From contig NZ_JAUTAR010000001.1 of the NCBI RefSeq assembly GCF_030818695.1, positions 1,358,501 to 1,422,500 of the forward strand: 64,000 nucleotides of DNA. The letters run 5' to 3'. The stretch comes from Chryseobacterium sp. SORGH_AS_0447 (GTDB lineage: Bacteria; Bacteroidota; Bacteroidia; Flavobacteriales; Weeksellaceae). The notes beneath the pieces were generated by a model. The model worked only from the letters and a program-made list of their open reading frames with translations, did no database searches and was not told the DNA's origin. The position numbers and the translations under genes are program-made. This document shows, one piece after another, positions 8,649-16,718 of the stretch (positions are counted from its first letter, which is position 1; each line of letters opens with the position of its first letter).

Positions 8649-9413
8649 TTAGAATCTGCTGGATAACTGAATTTTAGTAAATACCTTCTTCGTATACAAT
8701 GGGAATTCGGCATTCTGAAGCCACCCGAAATATCCAAGATCTTTCTTGAAGACAACTTTTACACATTGCCCTTTATACTTCCCGAAGTTGAATACTTCCT
8801 CCAGTTTTTCGTTGTACCCGATAAATCCGGCAAGGTCTGCGTGTTTGTTGTGGAAGGTAAATTCACTAAGCGGACCGATTTCATTCGGGATATCGTCATA
8901 TTTTCCGACCTGCGCGTCCAATACTTCAAAAGTAGCCATCACATCGGCTTCCGCAGAGTGTGCGTTTTCCAATGTTTTTCCGCAATAGAACTGGTACGCG
9001 GCACTCAGGTTTCTCGGTTCTTTTTTATGGAAAATCGTCTGGGCATCCACCAGTCTGAATTTGCTCAGATCAAAATCGATTCCTACCCGCAGCAGTTCTT
9101 CAGCCAATAGAGGAACATCGAAACGGTTGGAGTTAAAGCCGCCAAGATCACTTCCGGCAAGCATCTCCATAATTTTCGGAGCGATTTCTTTGAAGGTTGG
9201 CGCATCTTTTACATCCTCGTCGTAAATCCCGTGGATTTCACTGCATTCTTTCGGGATCGGCGTTTCAGGATTTACCCTCCAGGTCTTGCTCTCCCTGGAA
9301 GCGTCAGGATTTACTTTTAGGATACAGATTTCCACGATCCGGTCTCTCCCGATGTTGGTTCCTGTCGTTTCTAAGTCGAATATGCAAAGCGGTTTATGTA
9401 ATTTTAAATTCAT
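8649..9413 (-). CDS. DnaQ-like 3'-5' exonuclease (DEDDh)
   Basis: A 254-residue protein with an exonuclease domain in the first 165 residues. All five catalytic residues are visible: D13 and E15 (FDLETTGT), D99 (NRFDVP), H152 and D157 (HSAEAD). This is the DEDDh class, as in the DNA polymerase III epsilon subunit and its relatives. The C-terminal 90 residues ('FNFGKYKGQ') form an extra domain seen in Bacteroidota epsilon-like exonucleases. It is the first gene of a four-gene minus-strand operon. Whether it is the main proofreading subunit or a repair exonuclease cannot be decided here. Confidence 0.9.
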   Translation of the reverse strand: MNLKLHKPLCIFDLETTGTNIGRDRIVEICILKVNPDASRESKTWRVNPETPIPKECSEIHGIYDEDVKDAPTFKEIAPKIMEMLAGSDLGGFNSNRFDVPLLAEELLRVGIDFDLSKFRLVDAQTIFHKKEPRNLSAAYQFYCGKTLENAHSAEADVMATFEVLDAQVGKYDDIPNEIGPLSEFTFHNKHADLAGFIGYNEKLEEVFNFGKYKGQCVKVVFKKDLGYFGWLQNAEFPLYTKKVFTKIQLSSRF

Positions 9414-9516
9414 TTTAATTTGCTTTTAGCTAATGGCGGGTTGCTTTCGCGCCTATGTTTATTTTTTAATTTTAGAATATTTCAATTTGAGAACAGAATT
9501 TCTGTCTTCTATCATT

Positions 9517-10230
9517 TTACTTTAATTGTTTCTGAAAGATCAGAGAAATCAGGATATAATAAATGATGACTAAAGGAATTCCGACCGTTTTAAAGATAAG
9601 TAAAATAAGAACAGCTCCGACCAATAGAGCTATCTTCGGATAATTATCCTCCAACTTCATCGATTTGAATTTCATGGCGATCATTTTCAAAGGCGAAATT
9701 AAAAGCCATGATGAAAAGACGGTTGAAATAATAAGAAACAATTCATTGTTCAATAGAAAAGGAAAGCTCTGATTTTCTTTAAAAGCATAATACAGCCCGA
9801 AAATCAAAATCGTATTGCTCGGCGTATTCAATCCTTTAAAATAATATTTCTGTTCTTCATCCAGATTGAAAATAGCCAGCCTCAAACAGGAAAACAGGGT
9901 AATTAACAATCCGAAATATTTTATCTCAAAAGGCAATGAGAAGCCAAGTACATCGGTACTGAAAGGTTCAAGCATTTTAAACATCGTCAAACCCGGAACC
10001 AGCCCGAAGCTCACCATATCCGCCAGAGAATCCAGCTGTGTTCCCAGATTGGAATTGGCCTTCAGAGCCCGTGCTACAAAACCGTCAAAAAAATCAAGAA
10101 CCAATGAAAACAGGATGCAGATGGCTGTGGTCTGATAATCGCCCAGGATAAGATGGATCGCGCCTACACATCCGGAAAACAGATTCCCTAGAGTAATGGC
10201 GTTGGCCAGATTGTTTTTGATAAAATTCAT
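9517..10230 (-). CDS. pssA: CDP-diacylglycerol--serine O-phosphatidyltransferase
   Basis: A 237-residue integral membrane enzyme making phosphatidylserine, the precursor of phosphatidylethanolamine. The CDP-alcohol phosphatidyltransferase signature D-x2-DG-x2-AR-x8-G-x3-D-x3-D is complete in 'DFFDGFVARALKANSNLG' plus 'TQLDSLAD'. About seven hydrophobic segments follow. The ATG at 10228-10230 (protein start MNFIKNN) is chosen over a 17-codon upstream extension that is rich in Cys and not membrane-like. It is transcribed alone. The length and motif order fit type II PssA of Bacteroidota. Confidence 0.9.
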   Translation of the reverse strand: MNFIKNNLANAITLGNLFSGCVGAIHLILGDYQTTAICILFSLVLDFFDGFVARALKANSNLGTQLDSLADMVSFGLVPGLTMFKMLEPFSTDVLGFSLPFEIKYFGLLITLFSCLRLAIFNLDEEQKYYFKGLNTPSNTILIFGLYYAFKENQSFPFLLNNELFLIISTVFSSWLLISPLKMIAMKFKSMKLEDNYPKIALLVGAVLILLIFKTVGIPLVIIYYILISLIFQKQLK

Positions 10231-10374
10231 AAATACAAAATTAAAACAATTAATTAATTTATCAGCGGAACAAGAGCACAATGTATCAGTCTAACCATGT
10301 AACAATATAACCATCTTTTGATCTAACGGCAGTACAGTAATCTGATAATGTATTAATTATTGAAGTCAGCAGGT

Positions 10375-10445
10375 ATTTCGTTACATTATAACATTGCTAC
10401 ACTATTATATTGCTACACTGCTACATTATTAAATTGTTTCATTAT
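10375..10445. repeat. Degenerate AT-rich short repeat (TACATTRTWAMATTGCTACA-type)
   Basis: Several imperfect copies of 'TACATTATAACATTGCTACAC' follow each other (TTACATTATAACATTGC, TACACTATTATATTGC, TACACTGCTACATTATTA). This is simple-sequence-like intergenic DNA between the divergent pssA and sulfatase genes. Confidence 0.55.
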
Positions 10446-10451
10446 TTGATG

Positions 10452-10459
10452 TAAATTTG
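10452..10459 (+). promoter_or_regulatory. -7 element TAAATTTG four bases from the ATG
   Basis: Exact TAnnTTTG followed by CACC and the ATG at 10464, so the transcript would be leaderless or nearly so. The same 12-mer and spacing stands before panD. Confidence 0.6.
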
Positions 10460-10463
10460 CACC

Positions 10464-12395
10464 ATGAAATTTTTTAAAGAATTTAGAAAACAGGAGGTTC
10501 TGGTGCTGTTGTACAGAATCTTTCTGGCTTATTTCTTCTACCAGATGGCGAGATTCCTTTTTTGGTTTTTCAACAGAGGACTGATCAAAATAGATTCCGT
10601 TTCAGAATATTTCAGCCTGGCGTATCACGGGATTGCTTTTGATACGACGGCCATTTTATATGTTAATGCTCTTTTTATCTTTCTCAGCCTCATTCCGATT
10701 GTTGTTAATACAAAAAAAGGATATCAGAAATTCCTGTTTTGGCTGTATTTTATCACCAACGGAATTACCTATGCCATGAATTTCGGGGATTTTGTGTATT
10801 TCAAATTTTCCCAGATGAGGCTGACTTCGGCGGCCATGCAGGTAGCGAAACATGAAGACAATATGTTCCGGGTTTTTACGGCCTCCATTATTCAGAACCC
10901 TTTTATCCTGTTGTGGTTTGTGTTGTTAATGGCGTTATGGGTTTTTCTGTATAAAAAAGTAAGAGTCAATGAGCGGAAGCCCGTTAAGCTTGTGCCGTAC
11001 TTTATCTGGTCGGTTTTGGTGCTCTGTCTCACGGCGGTTCTGGCTGTTGGCGGAATCCGGGGAGATTTCAAGCACAGTACAAGGCCCATCAATCTGGTGG
11101 ATGCCAACCGGTTTGTCAGGCTGCCTTCGCAGGGAAATGTCGTTTTAAACAGTACCTTTTCATTTTTCCGGACTTTAAATACGAATAATTTTAAAGAAGT
11201 TCATTTCGTAGATCAGAAATTCATAGATGAAAATATACATCCTTACAAAGTATACCAGCGGAACGTCGTTTCCAAACCCAATATTGTTATTTTTATCGTG
11301 GAATCCTTCGGAAGGGAATATTCAGGAGCGTTTAATAAAGATAAAAATATAAAAGATTACGTTTCTTATACCCCGTTTATCGACAGTCTGGCCAGCGAAA
11401 GCCTTATTTTCCCAAATACTTTTGCCAACGGAAGACAGTCGATCCACGGCATGAGCTCCGTGCTGGCCGGGATACCAAGCCTTACCGATGCGTTTACCAG
11501 CTCACCGTATTCCAACCAGAAAATCCAGTCGATTGTTTCGGTGTGCAACGATATGGGCTACGATACGTCTTTCTATCATGGGGCTCCGAATGGTTCCATG
11601 GGCTTCCTGGGCTTCGGGAATATCCTGGGGTTTAAGCATTATTTCGGAAAAACGGAATACAACAACGACCAGGATTTCGATGGGATCTGGGCGATCTGGG
11701 ATGAGCCGTTCCTGCAGTATTTTGCCAGAAATGTCGGGAAAAAACAGCCTTTTATGGCAACGGTATTTACTGCTTCTTCCCATCATCCTTTTAAAATCCC
11801 TGAAAAATACAAAGGGAAATTTAAAAAAGGGAAAATTGTAATGCACGAGCCGATCGAGTACACCGACTATGCGATTAAAAAATATTTCGAAACGGCAAAA
11901 AAACAGCCGTGGTATCATAACACGATTTTTGTATTTACCGGCGACCATACCAATGAAATGTATTATCCGGAATATGAAAAAGCCATGAACCGCTTTGCCG
12001 TTCCCCTTATTTTGTATTCTCCGAATCCTGAATATCATTTAAAAGGTGTAAATCCTGAACTGGCGCAACAGATCGATATTTATCCGACACTGGCCGATTT
12101 AATCGGCTACAATAAGAAAATCAGAAGCTGGGGAAGAAGCCTGGTGAGCGAGAAGCAGTATCAGCCAATTATTGCCAATTCCGACGGAACGGTAGAACAG
12201 TTCATTATCGGAAATTACATTTACCGTTTTGACGGAAAGGAAATTGTAGGCATTTTTGATAAGAATGACCTCGGACTGGAAAAAAATCTGATGTCCTCAT
12301 CGAAAGAAAATGAAGAGGTAGCAAGAGGTAAGAAAATAGCAAAAGCCTGGTTCCAGGATTATATGGACCGGGTAATCAACAGAAAACTAAATTAA
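10464..12395 (+). CDS. LTA synthase family (sulfatase-fold) phosphoglycerol-transferase-like protein
   Basis: A 643-residue protein: five hydrophobic segments in the first about 200 residues, then an extracytoplasmic alkaline-phosphatase/sulfatase domain (about 270-600). By analogy with LtaS the metal ligands are E280 (FIVESFG) and the 'TGDHTNE' Asp-His pair near 495; the nucleophile position falls at S326 in 'NGRQSIHG', where LtaS has Thr. In Gram-negative Bacteroidota such enzymes transfer phosphoglycerol or phosphoethanolamine-type groups to envelope glycans or lipids; lipoteichoic acid itself is not expected. Monocistronic. The donor and acceptor are unknown. Confidence 0.85.
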   Translation: MKFFKEFRKQEVLVLLYRIFLAYFFYQMARFLFWFFNRGLIKIDSVSEYFSLAYHGIAFDTTAILYVNALFIFLSLIPIVVNTKKGYQKFLFWLYFITNGITYAMNFGDFVYFKFSQMRLTSAAMQVAKHEDNMFRVFTASIIQNPFILLWFVLLMALWVFLYKKVRVNERKPVKLVPYFIWSVLVLCLTAVLAVGGIRGDFKHSTRPINLVDANRFVRLPSQGNVVLNSTFSFFRTLNTNNFKEVHFVDQKFIDENIHPYKVYQRNVVSKPNIVIFIVESFGREYSGAFNKDKNIKDYVSYTPFIDSLASESLIFPNTFANGRQSIHGMSSVLAGIPSLTDAFTSSPYSNQKIQSIVSVCNDMGYDTSFYHGAPNGSMGFLGFGNILGFKHYFGKTEYNNDQDFDGIWAIWDEPFLQYFARNVGKKQPFMATVFTASSHHPFKIPEKYKGKFKKGKIVMHEPIEYTDYAIKKYFETAKKQPWYHNTIFVFTGDHTNEMYYPEYEKAMNRFAVPLILYSPNPEYHLKGVNPELAQQIDIYPTLADLIGYNKKIRSWGRSLVSEKQYQPIIANSDGTVEQFIIGNYIYRFDGKEIVGIFDKNDLGLEKNLMSSSKENEEVARGKKIAKAWFQDYMDRVINRKLN

Positions 12396-12546
12396 ATAAA
12401 TAATAGAGGTATTCTTATTTTTTTGGAATATCCTTTGTAATATATGCTGGGTATAATAAAATTTTTTGCGGTTTTAAAATTAATTTATATTTTTAGCAAT
12501 ATATAAAAGTAAAAAATTACTGTACTAAAATTTAAAAGATAAGAAT

Positions 12547-12963
12547 ATGAAAAAATTGTTGTTAACCTTCGTACTGTCGCTATTCGGCGTAATGACCTTT
12601 GCACAGATCGAGGGAAAATGGAAAACCATAGATGACGAAACAAAACAGGCAAAATCGATTGTGGAAATCTATAAAAGAGGAGATCAGTATTACGGGAAAG
12701 TGTACCAGCTTCTGATCAAGCCGGCCAATCCGAACTGTACGGAATGTAAAGATGACCGTAAAAACAAGCCGATTCTGGGACTGGAGATCATCAGAGGACT
12801 GAAAAAAGACGGTAACGAATTTACAGACGGAACCATTACCGATCCTAAAACCGGTAAAACCTATAAGTGTACCATCAAAAGAGAAGGCGATAAGCTAAAC
12901 GTACGAGGGTATTTGGGGATCTCTGCTTTTGGCAGAACGCAGACTTGGCAGAAAGTGAATTAA
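12547..12963 (+). CDS. DUF2147 domain-containing secreted protein
   Basis: A 138-residue protein with a signal peptide (1-20, ending FAQ) and a DUF2147 domain from about 22: opening 'IEGKWKTIDDETK', a mid 'NCTECKDDRKNKPI-G' with paired Cys, and a C-terminal 'GDKLNVRGYLG' block. DUF2147 proteins are small lipocalin-like beta barrels of the periplasm, without a known ligand. The gene is closed by a terminator and stands alone. Confidence 0.9.
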   Translation: MKKLLLTFVLSLFGVMTFAQIEGKWKTIDDETKQAKSIVEIYKRGDQYYGKVYQLLIKPANPNCTECKDDRKNKPILGLEIIRGLKKDGNEFTDGTITDPKTGKTYKCTIKREGDKLNVRGYLGISAFGRTQTWQKVN

Positions 12964-12989
12964 CCTGATCAGGATTAATTAAAATTAAT

Positions 12990-13026
12990 AGACGGCATTT
13001 CAACAAATGAAATGTCGTTTTTTTTA
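12990..13026 (+). terminator. Rho-independent terminator
   Basis: ACGGCATTTCA pairs with TGAAATGTCGT (one G-U) around AACAAA-type loop, followed by T7 (to 13025). Confidence 0.85.
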
Positions 13027-13046
13027 TGTAAATAATAAAAAAACAC

Positions 13047-13054
13047 TACTTTTG
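13047..13054 (+). promoter_or_regulatory. -7 element TACTTTTG of pdhB
   Basis: Exact TAnnTTTG, 23 bases before the ATG. No clear TTG element. Confidence 0.6.
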
Positions 13055-13077
13055 TACTCTAAATTTTTCAAATAAAT

Positions 13078-14058
13078 ATGGCAGAATATACTTTTCGTGA
13101 GGTAATTGCACAGGCAATGAGCGAGGAAATGCGTAAAGACGAATCTATCTTTTTAATGGGGGAGGAAGTTGCAGAATACAACGGTGCATATAAAGCTTCA
13201 AAAGGAATGCTTGATGAATTTGGTCCTAAAAGAGTAATCGATACCCCTATCGCTGAGCTTGGTTTTACAGGGATTGCTGTAGGTGCTGCGATGAACGGTA
13301 ACAGACCAATTGTAGAGTATATGACCTTCAACTTCTCGCTGGTGGGTATTGATCAGATTATCAATAACGCCGCAAAGATCCGTCAGATGAGCGGCGGACA
13401 GTGGAATTGTCCTATCGTTTTCCGTGGTCCTACGGCATCTGCAGGTCAGTTGGGAGCTACCCATTCCCAGGCTTTCGAAAACTGGTTTGCAAATATTCCG
13501 GGACTTAAAGTTGTGGTTCCTTCAAACCCTTACGATGCGAAAGGATTATTGAAAACTGCGATCCAGGATAACGATCCGGTGATTTTCATGGAATCTGAGC
13601 AGATGTACGGAGACAAAATGGAAATTCCTGAAGAAGAATATTACCTACCGATCGGAAAGGCAGACATCAAGAAAGAAGGTACCGATGTAACGTTGGTTTC
13701 TTTCGGGAAAATCATGAAACTGGCAATTCAGGCAGCTGAAGATATGGAGAAAGAAGGGATTTCTGTAGAAGTAATCGATCTTAGAACCGTTCGTCCTCTG
13801 GATTACGATACGGTTTTAGCTTCCGTTAAAAAGACAAACAGACTGGTTGTTCTTGAAGAAGCATGGCCATTCGGTTCCGTAGCTTCTGAAATTACCTACA
13901 TGGTGCAGCAGAAAGCATTCGATTACCTGGATGCTCCGATCAAGAGAATTACAACTCCTGACGCTCCGGCTCCTTACTCTTCCGCATTATTTGCAGAATG
14001 GTTCCCAAAACTTGAAAAAGTAAAAGAGGAGATCAAAAAAGCAATGTATGTAAAGTAA
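13078..14058 (+). CDS. pdhB: Pyruvate dehydrogenase E1 component, beta subunit
   Basis: A 326-residue transketolase-type beta subunit of the alpha2beta2 E1. It pairs with E1 alpha (not in the window) to decarboxylate pyruvate with thiamine diphosphate and acetylate the lipoyl domain of E2. The N-terminal block 'FLMGEEVAEYNGAYKASKGM' and 'RVIDTPIAELGFTGIAVGAA', the Glu of which activates ThDP, and the C-terminal 'EEAWPFGSVASEI' are all present. Length is normal. It has its own promoter and terminator, so it is not in one operon with the E1 alpha gene here, an arrangement common in Flavobacteriia. Confidence 0.95.
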   Translation: MAEYTFREVIAQAMSEEMRKDESIFLMGEEVAEYNGAYKASKGMLDEFGPKRVIDTPIAELGFTGIAVGAAMNGNRPIVEYMTFNFSLVGIDQIINNAAKIRQMSGGQWNCPIVFRGPTASAGQLGATHSQAFENWFANIPGLKVVVPSNPYDAKGLLKTAIQDNDPVIFMESEQMYGDKMEIPEEEYYLPIGKADIKKEGTDVTLVSFGKIMKLAIQAAEDMEKEGISVEVIDLRTVRPLDYDTVLASVKKTNRLVVLEEAWPFGSVASEITYMVQQKAFDYLDAPIKRITTPDAPAPYSSALFAEWFPKLEKVKEEIKKAMYVK

Positions 14059-14074
14059 CGAAACGATTATAGAG

Positions 14075-14100
14075 AAAAACTTCCGAAAGGAAGTTTTTTC
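14075..14100 (+). terminator. Rho-independent terminator after pdhB
   Basis: AAAACTTCC pairs with GGAAGTTTT around GAAA, followed by T. Confidence 0.85.
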
Positions 14101-14147
14101 ATTTATTATATTCATGAAGAAAAATTCATGGGGTTGTAAATTTCACT

Positions 14148-14155
14148 TAAATTTG
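14148..14155 (+). promoter_or_regulatory. -7 element TAAATTTG of kup
   Basis: Exact TAnnTTTG, 26 bases before the ATG at 14182. Confidence 0.6.
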
Positions 14156-14181
14156 CGCTTTTAAAAATTAAATTAGCTGGT

Positions 14182-16176
14182 ATGGCAGAAGTTGCAGAAA
14201 GCGGTCATCATTTTGACATTAAGAAGCTTTCTTTCATTGGAATCTTAGTCTCTCTTGGAATTGTTTTCGGAGATATCGGTACTTCACCGCTTTACGTAAT
14301 GAAAGCCATTGTAAACGCTAGAGAAAGCGGAAGCTCAATGCCTTTCAATGAATATATCGAGGGAGCGCTGTCCTGTATTATTTGGACGCTTACCCTTCAG
14401 ACCACCATCAAATATGTGATCATTGCTTTACGAGCAGACAACAAAGGAGAAGGGGGGATCCTTGCCTTATTTTCCCTTGTAAAAAATCTGAAAAAAGGCT
14501 GGCTGTACCTGATTGCTATCATTGGAGCGGCAGCCCTTATTGCAGACGGGGTAATCACGCCTTCCCTTACGGTAATGTCCGCCATCGAAGGTCTGGAAAT
14601 CTACAATCCGCACACGCCGGTTGTGCCTATCACTATCGGGATCTTAATTGTGATCTTCGTGGTTCAGCAGTTCGGGACAAGCTTTATCGGTAAGTTCTTC
14701 GGACCTGTCATGGTGATCTGGTTTCTGGTATTAGGTGGTCTGGGACTGTCGCATCTAAGCGAGAATATTGAAATTTTAAGATCTTTTAATCCTTATTACG
14801 CCTATAAACTGATTGTCAACTCACCGAGCGCGATCGTGATTTTGGGGGCGGTTTTCCTTTGTACAACAGGTGCGGAAGCTCTTTATTCCGACTTGGGACA
14901 CTGCGGGGCAAAGAATATCAGGGTAAGCTGGGGATTTGTAAAAATTATGCTGATTCTGAACTATCTTGGACAGGGAGCGTGGCTTTTAACCAATTATAAT
15001 AAACCCGGTTTTTCTGTCGTAAATCCTTTCTTCGGGATTATGGAAGAATGGATGGTAGTTCCGGGAGTAATTCTGGCAACGGCAGCTGCGATTATTGCCA
15101 GCCAAGCCTTGATTACAGGATCATTCACCATTTTCTCAGAAGCAATGTCTCTGAATTTGTGGCCAAACCAAAAAATCGATTATCCTTCAGGGGTAAAAGG
15201 CCAGATGTATATTCCGAGAATCAACTGGGGGCTTTTACTTTTCTGTATCGTCGTGGTACTCCACTTCAGGGAATCCGGAAAAATGGAAGCGGCTTACGGA
15301 TTATCTATTACCGTAACCATGCTGATGACCACGGTACTTCTGGTGTACTGGCTGTTGAAGCGAAGAGTAAACAAGCTTTTCATTTTAGTCTTTGCCTTGG
15401 TTTATATGGCTATCGAACTTGGTTTCTTCAGTGCAAACGTTATCAAATTCCTGGAAGGAGGCTGGATTACCGTTGTACTTGCCGGTTCTATCGGGATCTG
15501 TATGTATGCGTGGTATAACGGAAGACAGATCAAGACCAAATTCATCAAGTTCATTAAATTGGAAAAATACATTCCGATTATTAAAGATATGAAGCTGGAT
15601 GAAACCATTCCGAAATACGCGACGAACTTAGCCTACCTGAGCCGTGCCAAAAGAAATGATGAAATTGAATCCAAGATTATTTACTCCATCATCAAAAAGC
15701 AACCGAAAAGGGCAGACCATTATTTTATCCTGAATATCACCAACCAGGAAGATCCGTATACATTTAAATACATTGTAGATGAAGTATTGCCGGGTACGAT
15801 TTATAAAATCAATTTCATGCTGGGCTTTAAGATCGACAGAAGAATCAACGATTATTTCGATATGGTGCTGAGAGACCTGATGGCAGACGGAACGATTCCT
15901 TCCCGAAGCAGCCATCCTTCCCTGAGAGCACATAATATTCCGCCTGATCTTAAGTATGTGATCATAGATAATACCTATATCAACGATATACTTCTTACAG
16001 TAAAAGAGAAAATTATCTTAAATATCTATAATTTTGTTAAATATATCGGAAGCGACGACTTCAAAGCATGGGGGGTAACTTCCCATAATGTAGTGGTGGA
16101 ATCTGCGCCTATGACGGAAGACTGTGTAGGAAATTCAAAAATCCAGCAATGCGATTTTATCCGTCACAACAGTTAA
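14182..16176 (+). CDS. kup: KUP-family potassium transporter
   Basis: A 664-residue K+ uptake protein (proton-coupled, inner membrane) with about 12 membrane segments in residues 20-460 and a cytosolic C-terminal domain of 200 residues. The signature 'GDIGTSPLYVMKA' near residue 30 lies in TM1 of the KUP/HAK/KT family and lines the ion path; 'ADGVITPSLTVMSAIEGL' and 'NKGEGGILALF' are further family blocks. Length matches bacterial Kup. It is transcribed alone; fur follows after 67 bases with its own promoter element. Confidence 0.95.
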   Translation: MAEVAESGHHFDIKKLSFIGILVSLGIVFGDIGTSPLYVMKAIVNARESGSSMPFNEYIEGALSCIIWTLTLQTTIKYVIIALRADNKGEGGILALFSLVKNLKKGWLYLIAIIGAAALIADGVITPSLTVMSAIEGLEIYNPHTPVVPITIGILIVIFVVQQFGTSFIGKFFGPVMVIWFLVLGGLGLSHLSENIEILRSFNPYYAYKLIVNSPSAIVILGAVFLCTTGAEALYSDLGHCGAKNIRVSWGFVKIMLILNYLGQGAWLLTNYNKPGFSVVNPFFGIMEEWMVVPGVILATAAAIIASQALITGSFTIFSEAMSLNLWPNQKIDYPSGVKGQMYIPRINWGLLLFCIVVVLHFRESGKMEAAYGLSITVTMLMTTVLLVYWLLKRRVNKLFILVFALVYMAIELGFFSANVIKFLEGGWITVVLAGSIGICMYAWYNGRQIKTKFIKFIKLEKYIPIIKDMKLDETIPKYATNLAYLSRAKRNDEIESKIIYSIIKKQPKRADHYFILNITNQEDPYTFKYIVDEVLPGTIYKINFMLGFKIDRRINDYFDMVLRDLMADGTIPSRSSHPSLRAHNIPPDLKYVIIDNTYINDILLTVKEKIILNIYNFVKYIGSDDFKAWGVTSHNVVVESAPMTEDCVGNSKIQQCDFIRHNS

Positions 16177-16220
16177 ATTCTTTAACACTGGCCGACCATA
16201 AGTATTTAAATAAAAATCAA

Positions 16221-16228
16221 TAAATTTG
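16221..16228 (+). promoter_or_regulatory. -7 element TAAATTTG of fur-ostA unit
   Basis: Exact TAnnTTTG, 15 bases before the ATG at 16244. Confidence 0.55.
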
Positions 16229-16243
16229 TAGATAAATTTTTTG

Positions 16244-16717
16244 ATGGATACGATACAGAAAGAAAAAAATATCGCACTTATAAAGGACGTTCTTAGAAAC
16301 TATTTACTGGAAAAAGGTTTCCGGAACACCCCTGAAAGATATACAATATTAGAGGAAATTTACAGTATGGATCATCACTTCAATGTGGATGATCTGTACC
16401 TTTTGATGCTGCAGAAAAAATACCATGTTTCAAAAGCAACCATTTACAATACGATTGAAATTTTCCTGGATGCAGGACTGATCCGTAAGCACCAGTTCGG
16501 GGAAAAAACGCTCACTTCTTCATCTTACGAGAAATCTTATTTCGATAAACAGCACGATCACCTCGTGATTTATAAGAAAGATTCCGATAAGGAAATTGAG
16601 GAAATCATTGAATTTTGTGACCCGAGAATCCAGGGGATTAAAGAAGCTATTGAAGAAGCATTTGGTGTAAAAATTGATTCCCATTCGCTGTATTTTTATG
16701 GCACTAAGAATGACTAA
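16244..16717 (+). CDS. Fur-family transcriptional regulator
   Basis: A 157-residue metal-dependent repressor of the ferric-uptake-regulator superfamily. The winged helix spans about 28-82 (recognition part 'HVSKATIYNTIEIF'), followed by the dimerisation domain with H104-D-H106. The structural-zinc CxxC that normally follows HDH in Fur is absent (HDHLVIYKK), leaving only C125, so the protein is a zinc-site-reduced variant; the metal sensed cannot be named. The ATG at 16244 is taken, as the preceding TTG would put a second Met behind it. The next gene (OstA-like) starts around the stop codon, so both are one operon. Confidence 0.85.
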   Translation: MDTIQKEKNIALIKDVLRNYLLEKGFRNTPERYTILEEIYSMDHHFNVDDLYLLMLQKKYHVSKATIYNTIEIFLDAGLIRKHQFGEKTLTSSSYEKSYFDKQHDHLVIYKKDSDKEIEEIIEFCDPRIQGIKEAIEEAFGVKIDSHSLYFYGTKND

Positions 16718-16718
16718 T

